From positions 1 to 64,000 of the forward strand of contig JBBHKE010000832.1 in the NCBI GenBank assembly GCA_037447655.1: DNA of 64,000 nt. Reading direction: 5' to 3'. The position numbers and the translations under genes were made by a program. Under the pieces are notes generated by a model. The model worked only from the letters and a program-made list of their open reading frames with translations. It did not search any database and was not told where the DNA came from. The stretch comes from Zygnema cylindricum (taxonomy: Eukaryota > Streptophyta > Zygnematophyceae > Zygnematales > Zygnemataceae). This document shows positions 1 to 11,299 of this stretch, in pieces (position 1 is the first letter of the stretch; every line of letters starts with the position of its first letter).

Positions 1-352
1 CTGTACTTTTGTGTACGAAATTGTAATCTGATTGGCTCCGTACATCAGTAGATAGAGTCTGTGAGAGAGATAGGACTTAGAAAAATTAGGAGATAGAACC
101 CTCTCTCCCAAAGAGCTTCTGTACAAATGGTCAACTTTGACCCTCCATAACTTACTGCTCAGGGGAGCAAATTCAGAGATTCTTTTTGCTATCTACTCAG
201 GGGAGTCTTGCCTTTACACGGGTGAAGGTGGTTAGAGTTATTGTCTGCTAAGGTGACAGTTGTTTTTGCTGAAACACAAAGGGATCAAAGTTATCCTGGA
301 GGCTTCTTCGAAGCTGTCCACTATGAGGACTTACGGAGGTCTCAGAGTTTCA
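1..352 (+). repeat. Copia LTR, 3' part
   Basis: This is the 3' part of a copia-type LTR, cut off by the window start. It is the reverse complement of the first 350 or so bases of the LTR at 4840-5895, and it ends in the same GAGTTTCA terminus. It abuts the gypsy LTR that starts at 353, so a copia element or solo LTR inserted there and removed or displaced the start of the gypsy 5' LTR. The rest of this element lies outside the window. Confidence 0.8.
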
Positions 353-747
353 CGCAACAACTTAGTAATGTAGCATAGTAGTGCATCGTGGCAGCATAGC
401 AACGCAGCGTAGCAGCATAGCAACGCCGCAAATGTAGTTTGGACCATATTGTTCTAGAAGGTAGTTTGCATAGATCGTGGTTGACCGAGAAGGTCCACGT
501 GTACATAAATGTAATACCAAGTTGATTATCAGATAACTAGTTTAAATAGCCAAATAGACTTAGTCAAAAGACACTCTCTTTTGCAATAGACTTTCGCAGT
601 GAGCTTTTAGCTTGTAATCTCCTTCCGATCAATAAAGTTCAACTCCTACTGTGAATGTTGTGTATCTCTCCTGTTGCTACGAGGGGATTCTTGGGGTTAT
701 TCCGTTGTGCATTGTGGGTGTGGTGTTACATTATTATTCCTTTTACA
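353..747 (+). repeat. Gypsy 5' LTR (5' truncated)
   Basis: It matches the 3' LTR at 18302-18979 from the 'GCAGCATAGCAACG' repeats through 'GGACCATATTGTTCTAGAAG' to the terminus CCTTTTACA. Its start is missing because the copia LTR at 1-352 replaced it. It lacks the 155-bp internal duplication seen in the 3' copy. Confidence 0.85.
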
Positions 748-766
748 TTGGTATCGGAGCAGATCC
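748..766 (+). other. Gypsy primer-binding site (initiator tRNA-Met 3' end)
   Basis: TTGGTATCGGAGCAGATCC starts directly after the LTR. It resembles the plant retrotransposon consensus TGGTATCAGAGC, which is complementary to the 3' end of initiator tRNA-Met, with one A-to-G change. Confidence 0.8.
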
Positions 767-781
767 TCGTGACTCGACAGC

Positions 782-1725
782 ATGGGAGAGCACGGTGTAT
801 CTACAGCGAACATGTTGGCGCAAGTTTTTCGAGAGTTAGAAAACATTAGATTACAGAATGCTCACCTGAGTGACACCGTCGCAAACTTGGAGTCTCGTTT
901 CGTGAAAGAACTTATGGAGGCATAGAGAGAGATTTGACGAGACCTAAGTTGAGACTTCCAGACGAGTTTGACCCGGCTAGACACACGAATCTCGATGCGT
1001 GGTTGTTTTCCATTGCGAATTACCTTGAGAATTTTCCCAGCCTATCGGATCGTGTGAAGATTCATTATTCGAGCGGTCTTCTTAAAGGGGCAGGAGGAGC
1101 ATGGTGGAGGACCATGGTCGAGAGCGAGGAGATACCCGCTGATTGGACCCTTTTCATTCAGCTTCTCCGTGACTCTAGGCAACCCGTGAACACGGTCAAG
1201 GTTGCGAGGGACAAAATCTCAGTTCTAAAGCAACGCACCTCGGTGTTGGAGTACACGCATCGATTTTTGGAATGCAAGGTTCAAATACCAACGATGACGG
1301 AGGACAGAGCCGTGGATCGTTACGTGAAGGGGCTCAAGGCCTCCATCCGGAGGGATGTGGAACAATGGCTCGCACGGGAAAGTACGACTCCTAGCCTCTC
1401 GGCAATTATTTAGTTTGCGGAACGGACCTATTCGCTAGACTTCACCCTCCGTAGATCGTATCATTTAAGGTCGAGCAACGGCGGGGGAGGGCGACGAGAT
1501 GATGGTCCGACTCCCATGGAGCTCGGAGAGATTGATGAGGATAAGGACGTGGTAAATGTATCGAGGAAGAAGAAGAAGACTCCCAAGGCCAAGACCAATG
1601 ACCTGTCCCCCGAAGAGCTCCAACGGAGAAAACAAAACGGTTTTTGCTTCTAGTGTGGTTCCCCGGACCATATGGCCTGAGATTGCCCAAAACGGAGAGG
1701 TCCTAAGAAGGGCAAGCGTAATGTC
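782..1725 (+). pseudogene. Gypsy gag with CCHC zinc knuckle
   Basis: This is the capsid and nucleocapsid region. An ATG at 782 opens a short charged, helical stretch that hits a TAG near 923, and the reading then shifts frame to 934-1413. That part holds the retrotransposon gag core (around LDAWLFSIANYLE and GAWWRTMV), which packages element RNA in family members. Further downstream, near 1645-1690, C-X2-C-X4-H-X4-C spacing is visible, with two stop codons inside the knuckle. The region continues into the protease without a clear boundary. At least three in-frame stops and one frameshift make it non-functional. Confidence 0.8.
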
Positions 1726-2061
1726 ATGAGGTTAGCTGGCAAAGGGGGAGACCCTTTGATTTTCCAAGGTCGGATGGGAATGAGCGCAGCTAGCTTCATG
1801 GTGGACTCCGGCGCGTTGGGGAACTTCCTCAACGAGAAGACGGTGAAAAAGTTGAAACTTCCTCTCTTGGTTTTACACGATCGTCAGACGGTTCAATTGG
1901 CCGACGAAAGTTCCCTCTTGATTACTCACCGCACCCTGAGATTACGCGTCCGAAAGGGAAAATTCCAATGGTATGACACGCTTCATGTATTACTTCTTGG
2001 ACACCATGAGGTAATCCTAGGGAAACCGTGGCTGCGGAAATTGAACCTGACGATCGATTAG
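1726..2061 (+). pseudogene. Gypsy aspartic protease domain
   Basis: This open stretch of 111 codons carries the retropepsin active-site signature FMVDSGALGNFL, with DSG in place of the commoner DTG, followed by the β-strand region and ILGKPWLRKLN near the end. Gypsy proteases of the asp_protease_2/RVP type cut the Gag-Pol polyprotein. A stop at 2059-2061 separates it from RT. The 300 bases that follow are a charged linker with a further stop near 2217. Confidence 0.8.
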
Positions 2062-2388
2062 AGAAATGGTAGCATGAAAGTGAGGAAAGGCGAAAAAGAG
2101 TTTGAGGTAAATGTGGGAGCGGTTGATAAGGAATTGGAAGAGGGACGCCTACTTTCGGCCTTACAGCTAAAGAGGGCACTTAAAAAAGAGGAGACAATTG
2201 GAATGGCGGTTGTCTGACCCGTAGAGGAAACGAAAGAGGGGATTCCAGAGGAATGGAGTAAGAAAGATCCTGACTTCGACTCAAAAAAAGGTGACGACTT
2301 AGGAAAGACTTCCGTAGAGGCCCCTGAAGTCGTAACAAAGCTTCTCGAGGAGTATGTTGATGTCTTTCCCCCAAAGCTCTTAGAAGGT

Positions 2389-3060
2389 TTGCCTCCGAAG
2401 CGCGACGTAGACCACAAGATAGAGTTTGTTCTCGGAGCTGTACCCCCGACCAATCGGATGTATAAGATGAGCTACACCAAATTGGACGAACTCAAACAGC
2501 AACTTGCGGAGTTAGTCGAAACCGGAGCAATCAAACCGAGCAAGTCACCGTATGGAGCCCCCGTCCTCTTCGTGAATAAGAAAGATAGAGGTTTACGTAT
2601 GTGTGTGGACTACCGAGCGCTAAATAAGTTGACGGTTAAAAATGCGTACCCTGTACCAAGGATAGATAAATTATTAAACCGGTTAAGAGGTGCCAAATAT
2701 TTTTTGAAGATAGAGTTACGTAGCGGATATCATCAAATTAGGAGAGCCGAGGTAGATGTGGAAAAGACGGCATTCCGGACTCGGTACGACCATTTCCAAT
2801 TCCAGGTTATGCCATTCGGATTGACCAACACGCGGGGGACCTTTATGCACTTGATGAATTCTATCTTTCGGCAATATTTGGACGCTTTTGTAATTGTCTT
2901 TTTGGACGACATTTTGGTGTATAGCAAGACATTAGAGGATCATGTGGAGCACCTGGGAACGGTCTTACAAGTCCTTAGAGAGAACAAGTTTTACGCGAAG
3001 AGGAGTAAATGTGACTTTTTTGAAGGAGAAAATTGAATTTTTGGGTCATGTGGTGAGCCA
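2389..3060 (+). pseudogene. Gypsy reverse transcriptase
   Basis: This reverse transcriptase domain would copy element RNA into cDNA. Landmarks in order are [34 protein letters not shown], a motif A that reads [20 protein letters not shown], and the catalytic [10 protein letters not shown]. In motif A the usual first catalytic Asp ([12 protein letters not shown]) is Glu here, which would be expected to impair activity. Reading is lost by frameshift near 3036, after which 'FLGHVVS' and the connection domain continue in another frame. Confidence 0.88.
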
Positions 3061-3843
3061 GGATGGAATTGGTGTGGATCCGAACAAAAATAGGGCAGTT
3101 AAGGAGTAGCCGCAGCCGACTAACGTTGCGGAGTTACGGAGCTTTCTTGGATTATGCTCCTACTATTGCCAATTTGTTGAGGGTTTTGCAAAAATCGCTG
3201 CACCGCTCACGGACCTACTCAAAAATGGCGTGCCCTATGAATGGAAAACGACTCAAAGGGCAGCTTTTGACACACTAAAAGGCGATTGGTGACCGCCCAT
3301 GTGTTAGCTTTTCCCGACCCCGAGTTACCTTAGAAGATAATTACCGACGCCAGCGATACAGCTATTGGAGCGATTCTTATGCAGGATCATTGAAAAGGCC
3401 TACAACTTATTGCCTACGACAGTCGGAAACTAAAGGCACCATAACTTAACTAGGCCACGCATAAAAAAGAGACAATAGCGATCATTAATGCGTTAGAAGT
3501 TTGGAAGTGCTCCGTTCAAGAGAAGCGGATTACTGTAATCACTGATCACCACGCGTTACAATATCTCTAAACGGAGCCTAATTTGTCAAAGAAATAGGTC
3601 AGATGGATGACCTTTCTTCAGACTTTCGGACCGGAGCTAACGATAGAGTACAAACCGGGCAAGACAAACCCGACAGATGATTTGTTTAGAAGGCCAGGTG
3701 TCGCCGTGCCAGTGACGGAGCAAGTATCGCAACCATCGCACGACCAAAGCAAAAGTGTTGTGAGAAAAGACACCGCTGTGGTGGACAATACGCAGGACCA
3801 AAAAGTCAGCGCAGTGACAAGTACAGTGCAAGTGGATGAGTAG
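3061..3843 (+). pseudogene. Gypsy RT connection and RNase H
   Basis: The connection region includes FAKIAAPLTDLLK-like text in shifted frames at about 3180-3240. RNase H follows at about 3340-3640 with ITDASDTAIGAILMQD, ALEVWK, ITDHHALQYL and the end FGPELTIEYKPGKTNPTDDL. The enzyme removes RNA from the hybrid during replication. Several stops (near 3390, 3447, 3570 and 3597) break it. The 3607-3843 piece is open and runs into the spacer before integrase. Confidence 0.8.
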
Positions 3844-3949
3844 TGGCTAAGTAGGATTAAAGTCGCGTACGATGACGACAATGCAATCAAGGAACTAGCG
3901 AAACGAAAGATCTTAGTTCGAACCGCCAACAACATGTGGCGGTACAGAC

Positions 3950-4839
3950 CGAGTCAGTAGCCTCCACTTTATGTTTCGAGAAACCAGGAGTTACGCCACA
4001 CGATAGTTAAAATGAGTCATGACGAGCCACTCAGTGGACATTTCGGTCGAGATAAAACAATTGCACGAGTGGCCGAGGCATATTACAGGCGGAATATGAC
4101 ACGGGACATCGCGGAGTATGTCAAAACCTGTGACTCTTGCAACAAGAATAAATCGGAATCGGGTCGTCAAGGACTTTTACAACCTCTTCCGATACCATCT
4201 GTTCTTTGGGAAGCGATTACGATGGATTTTATAGTGGCTCTGCCGTTGACTCCGGAAGGCTTGACTCCATATTTGTCGTCGTGTGTTACCTTAAAAAAAC
4301 GGCGCACTTCTTACCCACGACAACCACGGCTACAGCTCGGGATGTGGCAGACTTATTCTTTCGAAAGATATTCCGTCATCACGGACTTCCGAAAAAAATC
4401 GTGAGCGATCGCGATAGAAAATTTGTTAGTCACTTATGGAAGAGTTTGTTCGAGTTGTGTGGAACGCAGTTAGCCATGTCCACAGCGTACCACCTTCAGA
4501 CCGACGGTCAGACCGAAAGAGTGAACAAAACCTTTGATGAAGCCTTAAGGGCTTCTGTGTCCGTGCACCAAACCGATTAGGTAAATCATTTGACGGCGAT
4601 TAAAGTGGCGTTCAAAAGTGTTGTCCACTCGTCCACTAACTCTCTAAATGGGCGACAACCCATCCTCCCACAAAACTTATTGATCACCGAATGCCCCACT
4701 CCCGCCGCTATGGATTTTGCGCGAACACTACGAGTGAATCTCGATGAAGCGGCGAAGGCCCTCCAACAAGCAAAAGATTGTCAAAAGTCGCAGGCCGACG
4801 CTCATAGAAAAGACATCGTCTTTGGTGTTGGGGACGAAG
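3950..4839 (+). pseudogene. Gypsy integrase, N-terminal and catalytic parts
   Basis: The zinc-binding HHCC module is visible at about 4012-4150 (H...H...CDSCNKNK). The DDE core follows, with ITMDFIVALP, VSDRDRKFVS and HLQTDGQTERVN as its three acidic segments, in two frames that overlap at 4206-4404. A stop at about 4578 precedes a third open stretch ending VFGVGDEV. The copia element at 4840-11299 is inserted inside this last segment, and the gene resumes at 11300. Integrase joins element cDNA to the host chromosome. Confidence 0.88.
4835..4839. other. Target-site duplication of nested copia (left)
   Basis: CGAAG lies directly before the copia LTR and CAAAG (11300-11304) directly after it. 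Four of five bases match. The gypsy integrase reading continues sensibly across the pair, which supports an insertion at this point. Confidence 0.7.
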
Positions 4840-5895
4840 TGAAACTCTGAGACCTCCATAAGTCCTCAGAGTGGACAGCTTCCAAAAAGCCTCTAGGATA
4901 ACACTGACCCCTTTATGTTTCAGCAAAAACAACTACAACCCTGGCAAATAATAACTCTGACTAACTTCACCCATGTGAAAGCAAGACTCCCCTAAAACGA
5001 TAGCAAAAAGAATTTATGAATTTGCTCCCATGAGCAGTAAGTTATGGAGGGTCAAAGTTGACCTTTTGTACAGAAGCTCTCTAGGAGAGAGGGTCCTATC
5101 TCCTAATTTTTCTAAGTCCTATCTCTCTCGCAGACTCTATCTACTGATGTACGGAGCGAATCAGAATGCAGCTCCGTACACAAAAGTACAGCTGCCGGTG
5201 TACTTTCTGTACGAACATCGTACAACATAGCCTAAATGTCGACACGTGGTATGTCCGGATTCGTTCCCGTAATCCTCGAAGATGCCGCGATCCATTGTTA
5301 TTTCGCCACGTGTCATCCGATGTGGCAATGTCCATAAACCGCCGAAATCCTCTTCCGCGATCTCGGCGTTAATGCTGGCCATCCGATTAAATTCATATTT
5401 AATTCTAGCCGTAATAAATACATGTGCGATATTATTTTCTATAAAGAAACAAATGCGCGGTATTGGTTTCTTATCCGTACCGCTATCCGTAATTTTACAA
5501 TTATGGATCTATGTCTCCCGTAATCAGTTATAGTTAAATGAATTTTCCTACTCAATAACATTTAAATAAATATCATACCCTATATTACGTAACATTCGAT
5601 GAAGACTAAACGGCTAAGGCTACCGTCTACCGGCTGCCTGTCGGCCGGTAGGTACAAGGATCAAATCGTGTATCCGGCACCATATCTTTTTAGTAATAAA
5701 ACCCCTAACTAATATATAATCCCGTAAACTTCTGGTTAGCCTAGGTAGCCATGGCTCTAGCTCCCTCTCCAAATTCTCAGTGACTGCGACAAGTTTGAGA
5801 GTTGGAGAGAGAAGTTAGAGGTAGACTGCCTTGGCTTCTTTGTATATTTTTATTTAGACCTAGAAAATACTTTAAATGGATCATTAATTTCTACA
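4840..5895 (-). repeat. Copia 3' LTR
   Basis: It starts TGAAACTCTGAGACC and ends TTTCTACA on the plus strand, and it is repeated with few changes at 10244-11299. In the element's own direction it reads TGTAGAAA...GAGTTTCA. Confidence 0.93.
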
Positions 5896-5910
5896 CTCCC
5901 CTTATTTTCT
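5896..5910 (-). other. Copia polypurine tract
   Basis: On the minus strand AGAAAATAAGGGGAG lies directly before the 3' LTR start TGTAG. This is the expected position for plus-strand DNA priming. The plus-strand copia half at 47503-47517 has the same tract. Confidence 0.85.
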
Positions 5911-6039
5911 AGTCAATCTTCAATTTCAGACCACACTTCTCCCTGCAGAAAATTAGCTTAAAGGAAGGCACGTGTTTGGTCATCATATCTGCTACCATTT
6001 CACTATCTGGTCGGTACTCTAAACTGATTATTTTGTTTT

Positions 6040-7470
6040 CTACTTTCTCTCTAACAAAGCTGAGTCTGATGTCCATGTGTTTGGCTTTAAAATGATGTTT
6101 AGGATTGGCAGAAATAGCGATTGCTGCCTGATTATCACAAAAAATTTCTGCACACCACTCTTAAAGTGACCAAGCTCACCAAGCAAAGACTTGACCCACA
6201 TCAATTCTTTTACAGCAGAGCAAGAGGCCATATACTTAGCCTCCATGGTGGACTGAGCAATAACTTTTTGCTGTTTGCAACTCGAACAGCAAGCCCCATC
6301 ACCCACATATAATACATATCGAGAAGTGCATCTCCTCATCGGAGCATCACCATAACTTGCATCACTCCAAGTAGTGATATCAGTATTCTCCCCACCCAAA
6401 TGCAACCATAGATCCCTATTTCATATCAAATATCTAAAGACTCTCTTAGCTGCCTCCCAATCCCTTTTAGTTGGAGCATTTAGACTTCTACTTAGCACTC
6501 CTAGAGCTGCAGCTAAATCCGGCCGGGTACAATTTATAAAATATATTAGACTTCCCACTACTTGCCTGTAAGGAATAGTCTGCATGAACTTCTGTTCTTC
6601 AGGAGATAAATCCTCGTCTAAGACTATGACTCCTTCTTCCTCACTCCCATCACTTCCCTTCTTCAACTCCATTGGAGTTGTACAACTATTAGCTTTATGC
6701 ATTTGAAATTTTTCAAGCATGTTCCCTATTGCTTCTTTTTGAGTCAATCTTATAATTTTTCTTTTTCTTTCTCTTTGTACTTGAATTCCCAAAATATATT
6801 TTGCTTCCCCCATATCTTTCATTTCAAATCTCCCTTTAAGATCGGTTTTCAGTTTATTAATTTTTTCCATTGATTTACTTAAGACAAACAAATCATCAAC
6901 ATAAACTGCAATAAATATAAAACCTTCCTCATCTTCAAAAACATAGATTGAGTGATCTGAGCTGATCCGGATATATCCCTGACCGGTAAGAAACTCATCA
7001 AGCTTCTTATTCCACTGTCGAGGCGCCTGTTTCAAACCATAAAGAGATTTAATCAGCCGGCATACCTTACTCTCCTCTCCTTCCTCCACAAACCCTTCGG
7101 GTTGTCGCATGAAGATCTCCTCTTCCAATTCTCTATGCAAAAAGGCTGTTTTGATGACTATCTGGTGCACTTCCATGTCTTCCGCTGCTGCCAGGCTGAG
7201 AAGTATGCGGACGGAGGGAAATCTGACCACCGAGGGAAAGGTTTCCTCGTAGTCAATTCCCTCTTTTTGTGTAAATCCCTTTGCCACTAATTGGGCCTTG
7301 TAGCGCTCGATTGTGTTATCTGGGTTGAGTTTTAATTTGAAAACCCACTTACAGCCGATTGGTTTTCGGTTAGGTGGACAATCCACTAGCTCCCAAGTAT
7401 CGGCTGCCATAATTGAGGCCATCTCCTCATTGATGGCTGTCTTCCACCGGTTTCTTTCTGGACAAGTCAT
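6040..7470 (-). pseudogene. Copia reverse transcriptase and RNase H
   Basis: A 349-codon stretch (7470-6421) holds the RVT_2-type reverse transcriptase. It includes WELVDCPPNRKPIGCKWVFK, LVAKGFTQKEGIDY, KSLYGLKQAPRQW and the catalytic YVDDLFVLSK. It ends at RYLI with a small frameshift. RNase H follows at 6405-6040 with TTWSDASYGDAPMRRC, STMEAKYMA and VKELMWVKSLL. Both enzymes serve replication in virus-like particles in this family. The protein stretch is unusually well preserved for this window and is broken mainly between RT and RNase H. Confidence 0.92.
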
Positions 7471-7514
7471 CCCCTCTCCATAAGTCTGAGGTTCATCTTG
7501 ATGAGATAGTTTTG

Positions 7515-9253
7515 TTACCTTGTTATTAACCTGTTTTTCTTGTAGTCTTTTGCTACTTCTCCTCCCCCCCTCAAAATCAGAGGCCGGAATAGATGGTTCT
7601 CGTGGATTCTTTCGAACAAAATCGGCTTCTCCCCTATCCCTTGATTCCGAACAATTTCCACCACGTCTTCCGCTTCGGGTAGAGTTGTCAATGGAGTTTC
7701 CACAGCCGAGTCCTTTTCGGTCTGATTTGTACCTGCAAGAATATCATCATCACTAAAACCTAGATAGTTAGGAAGCTCAAAGTCATCAGAATTTTCTGAC
7801 TCAAATCTGATTTTTACTGACTTTGTATATTTGAAGGGATCCACAGACTTTCTTTCATCCATAACTACTAGATGCTTTACTAAGATTATATCTTCCCTTT
7901 TTAGATCATAAACTCTATATCCTTTAACATCCTCATCATATCCTAATAAGTATCCCGGTTTTCCTTTAGGATATAGCTTCCAATTAGACCGATCTGTATC
8001 TAGACTGAATACTTGACTGCCGAAAACCTTTAAGTGAGATATGTCTGGTTTCCGGCCTGTCCATCTCTCATAAGGTGTTTGATCTTTTATAGCTGAAGTA
8101 AGAACTCTATTTTTGAGGTAATTAGCACAGTTCATTGCTTCTGCCCAAAACCTTTTTCCTATCTTCTTATCCGACAACATACTTCTAGCACTATCACTTA
8201 GTGTTCTATTTAACCTTTCAGCTACCCCATTCTGTTCCGGGTTTTCTGGAATTGTCTTTTGGTGTTGGACCCCATCTTCCTTCAGAAAATCCTCAAACTG
8301 GTTAGAAGTATACTCTCCACCATTGTCACTCCTTATTCTCTTATTGGAGTTTCATGGAGTTTTTCGCTCCATGCTTTATTTTGTCTAAAACAATCCTGAG
8401 CTTTGGACTTGTTTTTCAAAAAATACACTCGTGAATAGCGAGACCAATCATCAATGATAGTCATCATAAATCTCTCCCCCCCCGGTGAGGGCACTTTAGC
8501 CGGTCCCCAAATATCTGTGTGTACTAGATCTAGAATTTTTTCTCTCTTATAGGTGGCTTTTTTAGGAAAAGGTAATCTGTGTATTTTACCTTGAGCACAT
8601 CCACTACAATCACTTATATTATCACTCTCACTGAACTTAATCCCTTCCACCACTCCCATCTTTTTCATCTCTCTTAACTTGTCTAGATTCACATGCCCAA
8701 GCCTCTTATGCCACATCATAATATCATGAACACCGACATAATAAAGTTTCTTCGTTTCATTACTTAAAACCAACCTAAACATCCCATGGCTACCTTTCTC
8801 AGTAATGAAATAGACATCCTCATCAAAACTAGCAGTGAAGACTCCTTCCCTAGTGCTAGTAAAAAAACCCTTATCATCTAATACAGACGTAAAGATGAGG
8901 TTTTTGTTCAGCTCCGGAATAAACAATACATCGGAGAATGTTACTATCGATGTCTTTCCTTCTACTAACACTTTCAAATCTACCAATCCTACAAGAGTAG
9001 TGGTGAGTATCCTCTCATCCCCGTACTCTATCTCTACGGTGGGAATCTTTCTTATCTTAGTGAACAGGTGCCTATCCTTACACATGTGCATGGAGGCACC
9101 TAAATCTACAATCCAGTCTGCTTCACCTTTTAATCCACCGTAAGCACATTTTTGCCTTCGTGGAATTTCGACCTCGTTTTTCGCCTCCAACTCTTCATCT
9201 AAAAGGAGCTCATCGTCCTCGTCATCAGATTCCGCCTCATGTATTTGTGTCAC
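7515..9253 (-). pseudogene. Copia protease and integrase
   Basis: The first segment (9253-8333) starts with the protease site, read here as IVDLGASMHMCKD, where the family normally has DSGAS. The GAG-pre-integrase zinc region follows (MWHKRLGHVNLDKLREM, CSGCAQGKIHRL), and then the rve core with VHTDIWGPAK and IIDDWSRY. Reading shifts near 8333. The segment 8180-7515 carries the integrase C-terminal part (KRFWAEAMNCANYLKNR, TPYERWTGRKPDISHLKVFG) and the acidic linker toward RT. The DNGGEYT motif falls between the two. Confidence 0.9.
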
Positions 9254-9317
9254 AAGGGCCTTTTTCTTTCCTCTCGGGGTACTACATGTCTGCCCTTCCT
9301 TTAACCGAACTCGTTTA

Positions 9318-9372
9318 GCTTAGTGCACTCTGCCATATAGTGCCCAAGTTTCTTACAAAAATGACATAAACC
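9318..9372 (-). pseudogene. Copia gag CCHC zinc knuckle
   Basis: On the minus strand the sequence reads CHFCKKLGHYMAEC, a perfect C-X2-C-X4-H-X4-C RNA-binding knuckle. It sits between gag and protease as expected. Stops and frame changes on both sides separate it from the neighbouring open stretches. Confidence 0.75.
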
Positions 9373-9507
9373 TTTGGGAGCCCTTGGTCCGAACTCGTCG
9401 GTCTGATTTTTTTGCTCCCTCCCCCCATAGTTTCCGACTGGTTTCCGGGAATCCTTGTTCCACCAATCGGTCGCAGTTGCTAAGGCTTGGCCACTCTTTC
9501 CTCCCCT

Positions 9508-10263
9508 TCAGATCTCAATCCTATTCTCCCGAACGATAATCATCCCTACCACTGAGTTCCATATCCATCTTGTGTCCGGCAAGTCCTGCAAATGGTTAAC
9601 TATGTTCTCGAACTCATCGGGTAACTTCATCAGTAAACAATTAACCTTTTTTTTTTCACTAAAATCTTTCCCCGCACTCTCTAGCTTCATGAAGAGTGAA
9701 GCAAGCTCATTGCAAAAATCCAACATCTTCCCCCCTTTGTATACATACTTCTTAACTTTCTGATCAGCCAACTTTTGTTGGTGAATCGTACCACTTCGGT
9801 ACATCTCTAAGAGAGCCATCCAAAGATCGGATGCCCTTTCTACCTGCAAATGAGGACATGCAAGTCCTTGAGTGAGATGGCGTAGGATGAAGTGCTTTGC
9901 CGCCATATTGTTGAAGTCCCAGGTTTTAGTATCATTTTCTTCGTTCATCGGAATAGGTGACATGAATGCCGAATTAGTTGCTATTGGTGTGGTCGCCTCC
10001 TTCTCCTTTCCTTTGTCCACCACCTCTCCTTCTTTTGTTTCCTCCGTTGAAGGTGGATCCTCTTTCCTGGTGAATCAGCTTCCTCTAAACCCTGGAGGGA
10101 TTTCAAGACTTGATGGACGCCCCAACCGTCCACTCACTATCCCCCAAAACCTTTTTTCGCATATAGCTCCTATCATCATACTTTCCCAGTATATGAAGCC
10201 AGTTCCATTAAAGATTGGTACCCTAGAGGGTGGGCCCATAACCTGAAACTCTGAGACCTCCAT
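9508..10263 (-). pseudogene. Copia gag (UBN2 type)
   Basis: The start at 10263 lies inside the 5' LTR, 20 bases from its end. Translation then runs through the primer-binding site as FQVMGPPSRVPIFNG. The gag core reads WESMMIGAICEKRFWGIV and, after a break near 10075, continues from 10023 to 9508 with HFILRHLTQGLACPHLQ, LWMALLEMYRSGTI and LLMKLPDEFENIV. These are hallmarks of the DUF4219/UBN2 gag family. The same start inside the LTR is seen in the copia relatives at 44636 and 15692. Confidence 0.85.
10229..10243 (-). other. Copia primer-binding site (internal initiator tRNA-Met)
   Basis: Directly inside the 5' LTR the minus strand reads GGTTATGGGCCCACC. This is complementary to the anticodon stem-loop region of plant initiator tRNA-Met (GGUGGGCCCAUAACC), not to its 3' end. 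It therefore suggests priming by a cleaved half-tRNA, as known for Drosophila copia. Confidence 0.75.
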
Positions 10264-11299
10264 AAGTCCTCAGAGTGGACAGCTTCCCAGAAGCCTCTAC
10301 GATAACACTGACCCCTTTGTGTTTCAGCAAAAACAACTACAACCCTGGCAGACAATAACTCTGACCAACTTCACCCTTGTGAAGGCAAGACTCCCCTGAG
10401 TCGATAACAAAAAGAATATCTGAATTTGCTCCCCTGAGCAGTAACTTATGGAGGGTCAAAATTGACCTTTTGTACATTAGCTCTCTAGGAGAGAGGGTCC
10501 TATCTCCTAATTTTTCTAAGTCCTATCTCTCTCGCAGACTCTATCTACTAATGTACGGAGCCAATTAGAATGCAGCTCCGTACACAAAAGTACAGCTGCT
10601 GGTGTACTTTCTGTACGAACATCGTACAACATGGCCTAAATGTCGATACGTGGTATGTCCGGATTCGTTCCCGTAATCCTCGGAGATGCCGCGATCCAAT
10701 GTTATTCCACCACGTGTCATCTGATGTGGCAATGTCCATAAACCGCCGAAATCCTCTTCCGCGATCTCGGCGTTAATTTTGGTCGTCCGATTAAATTCAT
10801 ATTTAATCGTAGCCGTAATAAATACATGTGCGATATTATTTTCTATAAAGAAACAAATGCGCGGTATTGGTTTCTTATCCGTACCGCTATCCGTACTTTT
10901 ACAATTATGGATCTATGTCTCCCGTAATCAGTTATAGTTAAATGAATTTTCCTATTCAATAACATTTAAATAAATATCATACCCTATATTACGTAACATT
11001 CGATGAAGACTTAACGGCTAAGGCTACCGTCTACCGGCTGCCTGCCGGCTGGTAGGTACAAGGATCAAATCCTGTATCCGGCACCATATCTTTTTAGTAA
11101 TAAAACCCCTAACTAATATATAAAATCGTAAACTTCTGGTTAGCCTAGGTAGCCATGGCTCTAGCTCCCTCTCCGATTTCTCAGTGACTGCGACAAGTTT
11201 GAGAGTTGGAGAAAGAAGTTAGAGGTAGACTACCTTGGCTTCTTTCTATGTTTCTATTTAGACCTAGAAAATACTTTAAATTGATCATTAATTTCTACA
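10244..11299 (-). repeat. Copia 5' LTR
   Basis: It has the same termini as 4840-5895 and the same length by my count. It contains the internal hairpin-rich 'TGTACGGAGC' segment found in all copia LTRs of this window, and the start codon of gag near its 3' end (minus strand). Confidence 0.93.

Larger units (their letters stand above)
4840..11299 (-). mobile_element. Ty1/copia retrotransposon nested in the gypsy integrase
   Basis: This is a nearly complete copia element of about 6.46 kb on the minus strand. By my boundary calls both LTRs are 1056 bp (10244-11299 is the 5' LTR, 4840-5895 the 3' LTR). Internal order is primer-binding site, gag, CCHC knuckle, protease, integrase, RT, RNase H and polypurine tract, which is the copia order. 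The LTRs differ at scattered sites but are clearly close, so insertion was fairly recent compared with its gypsy host. A handful of frameshifts and stops make it defective. Confidence 0.93.
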
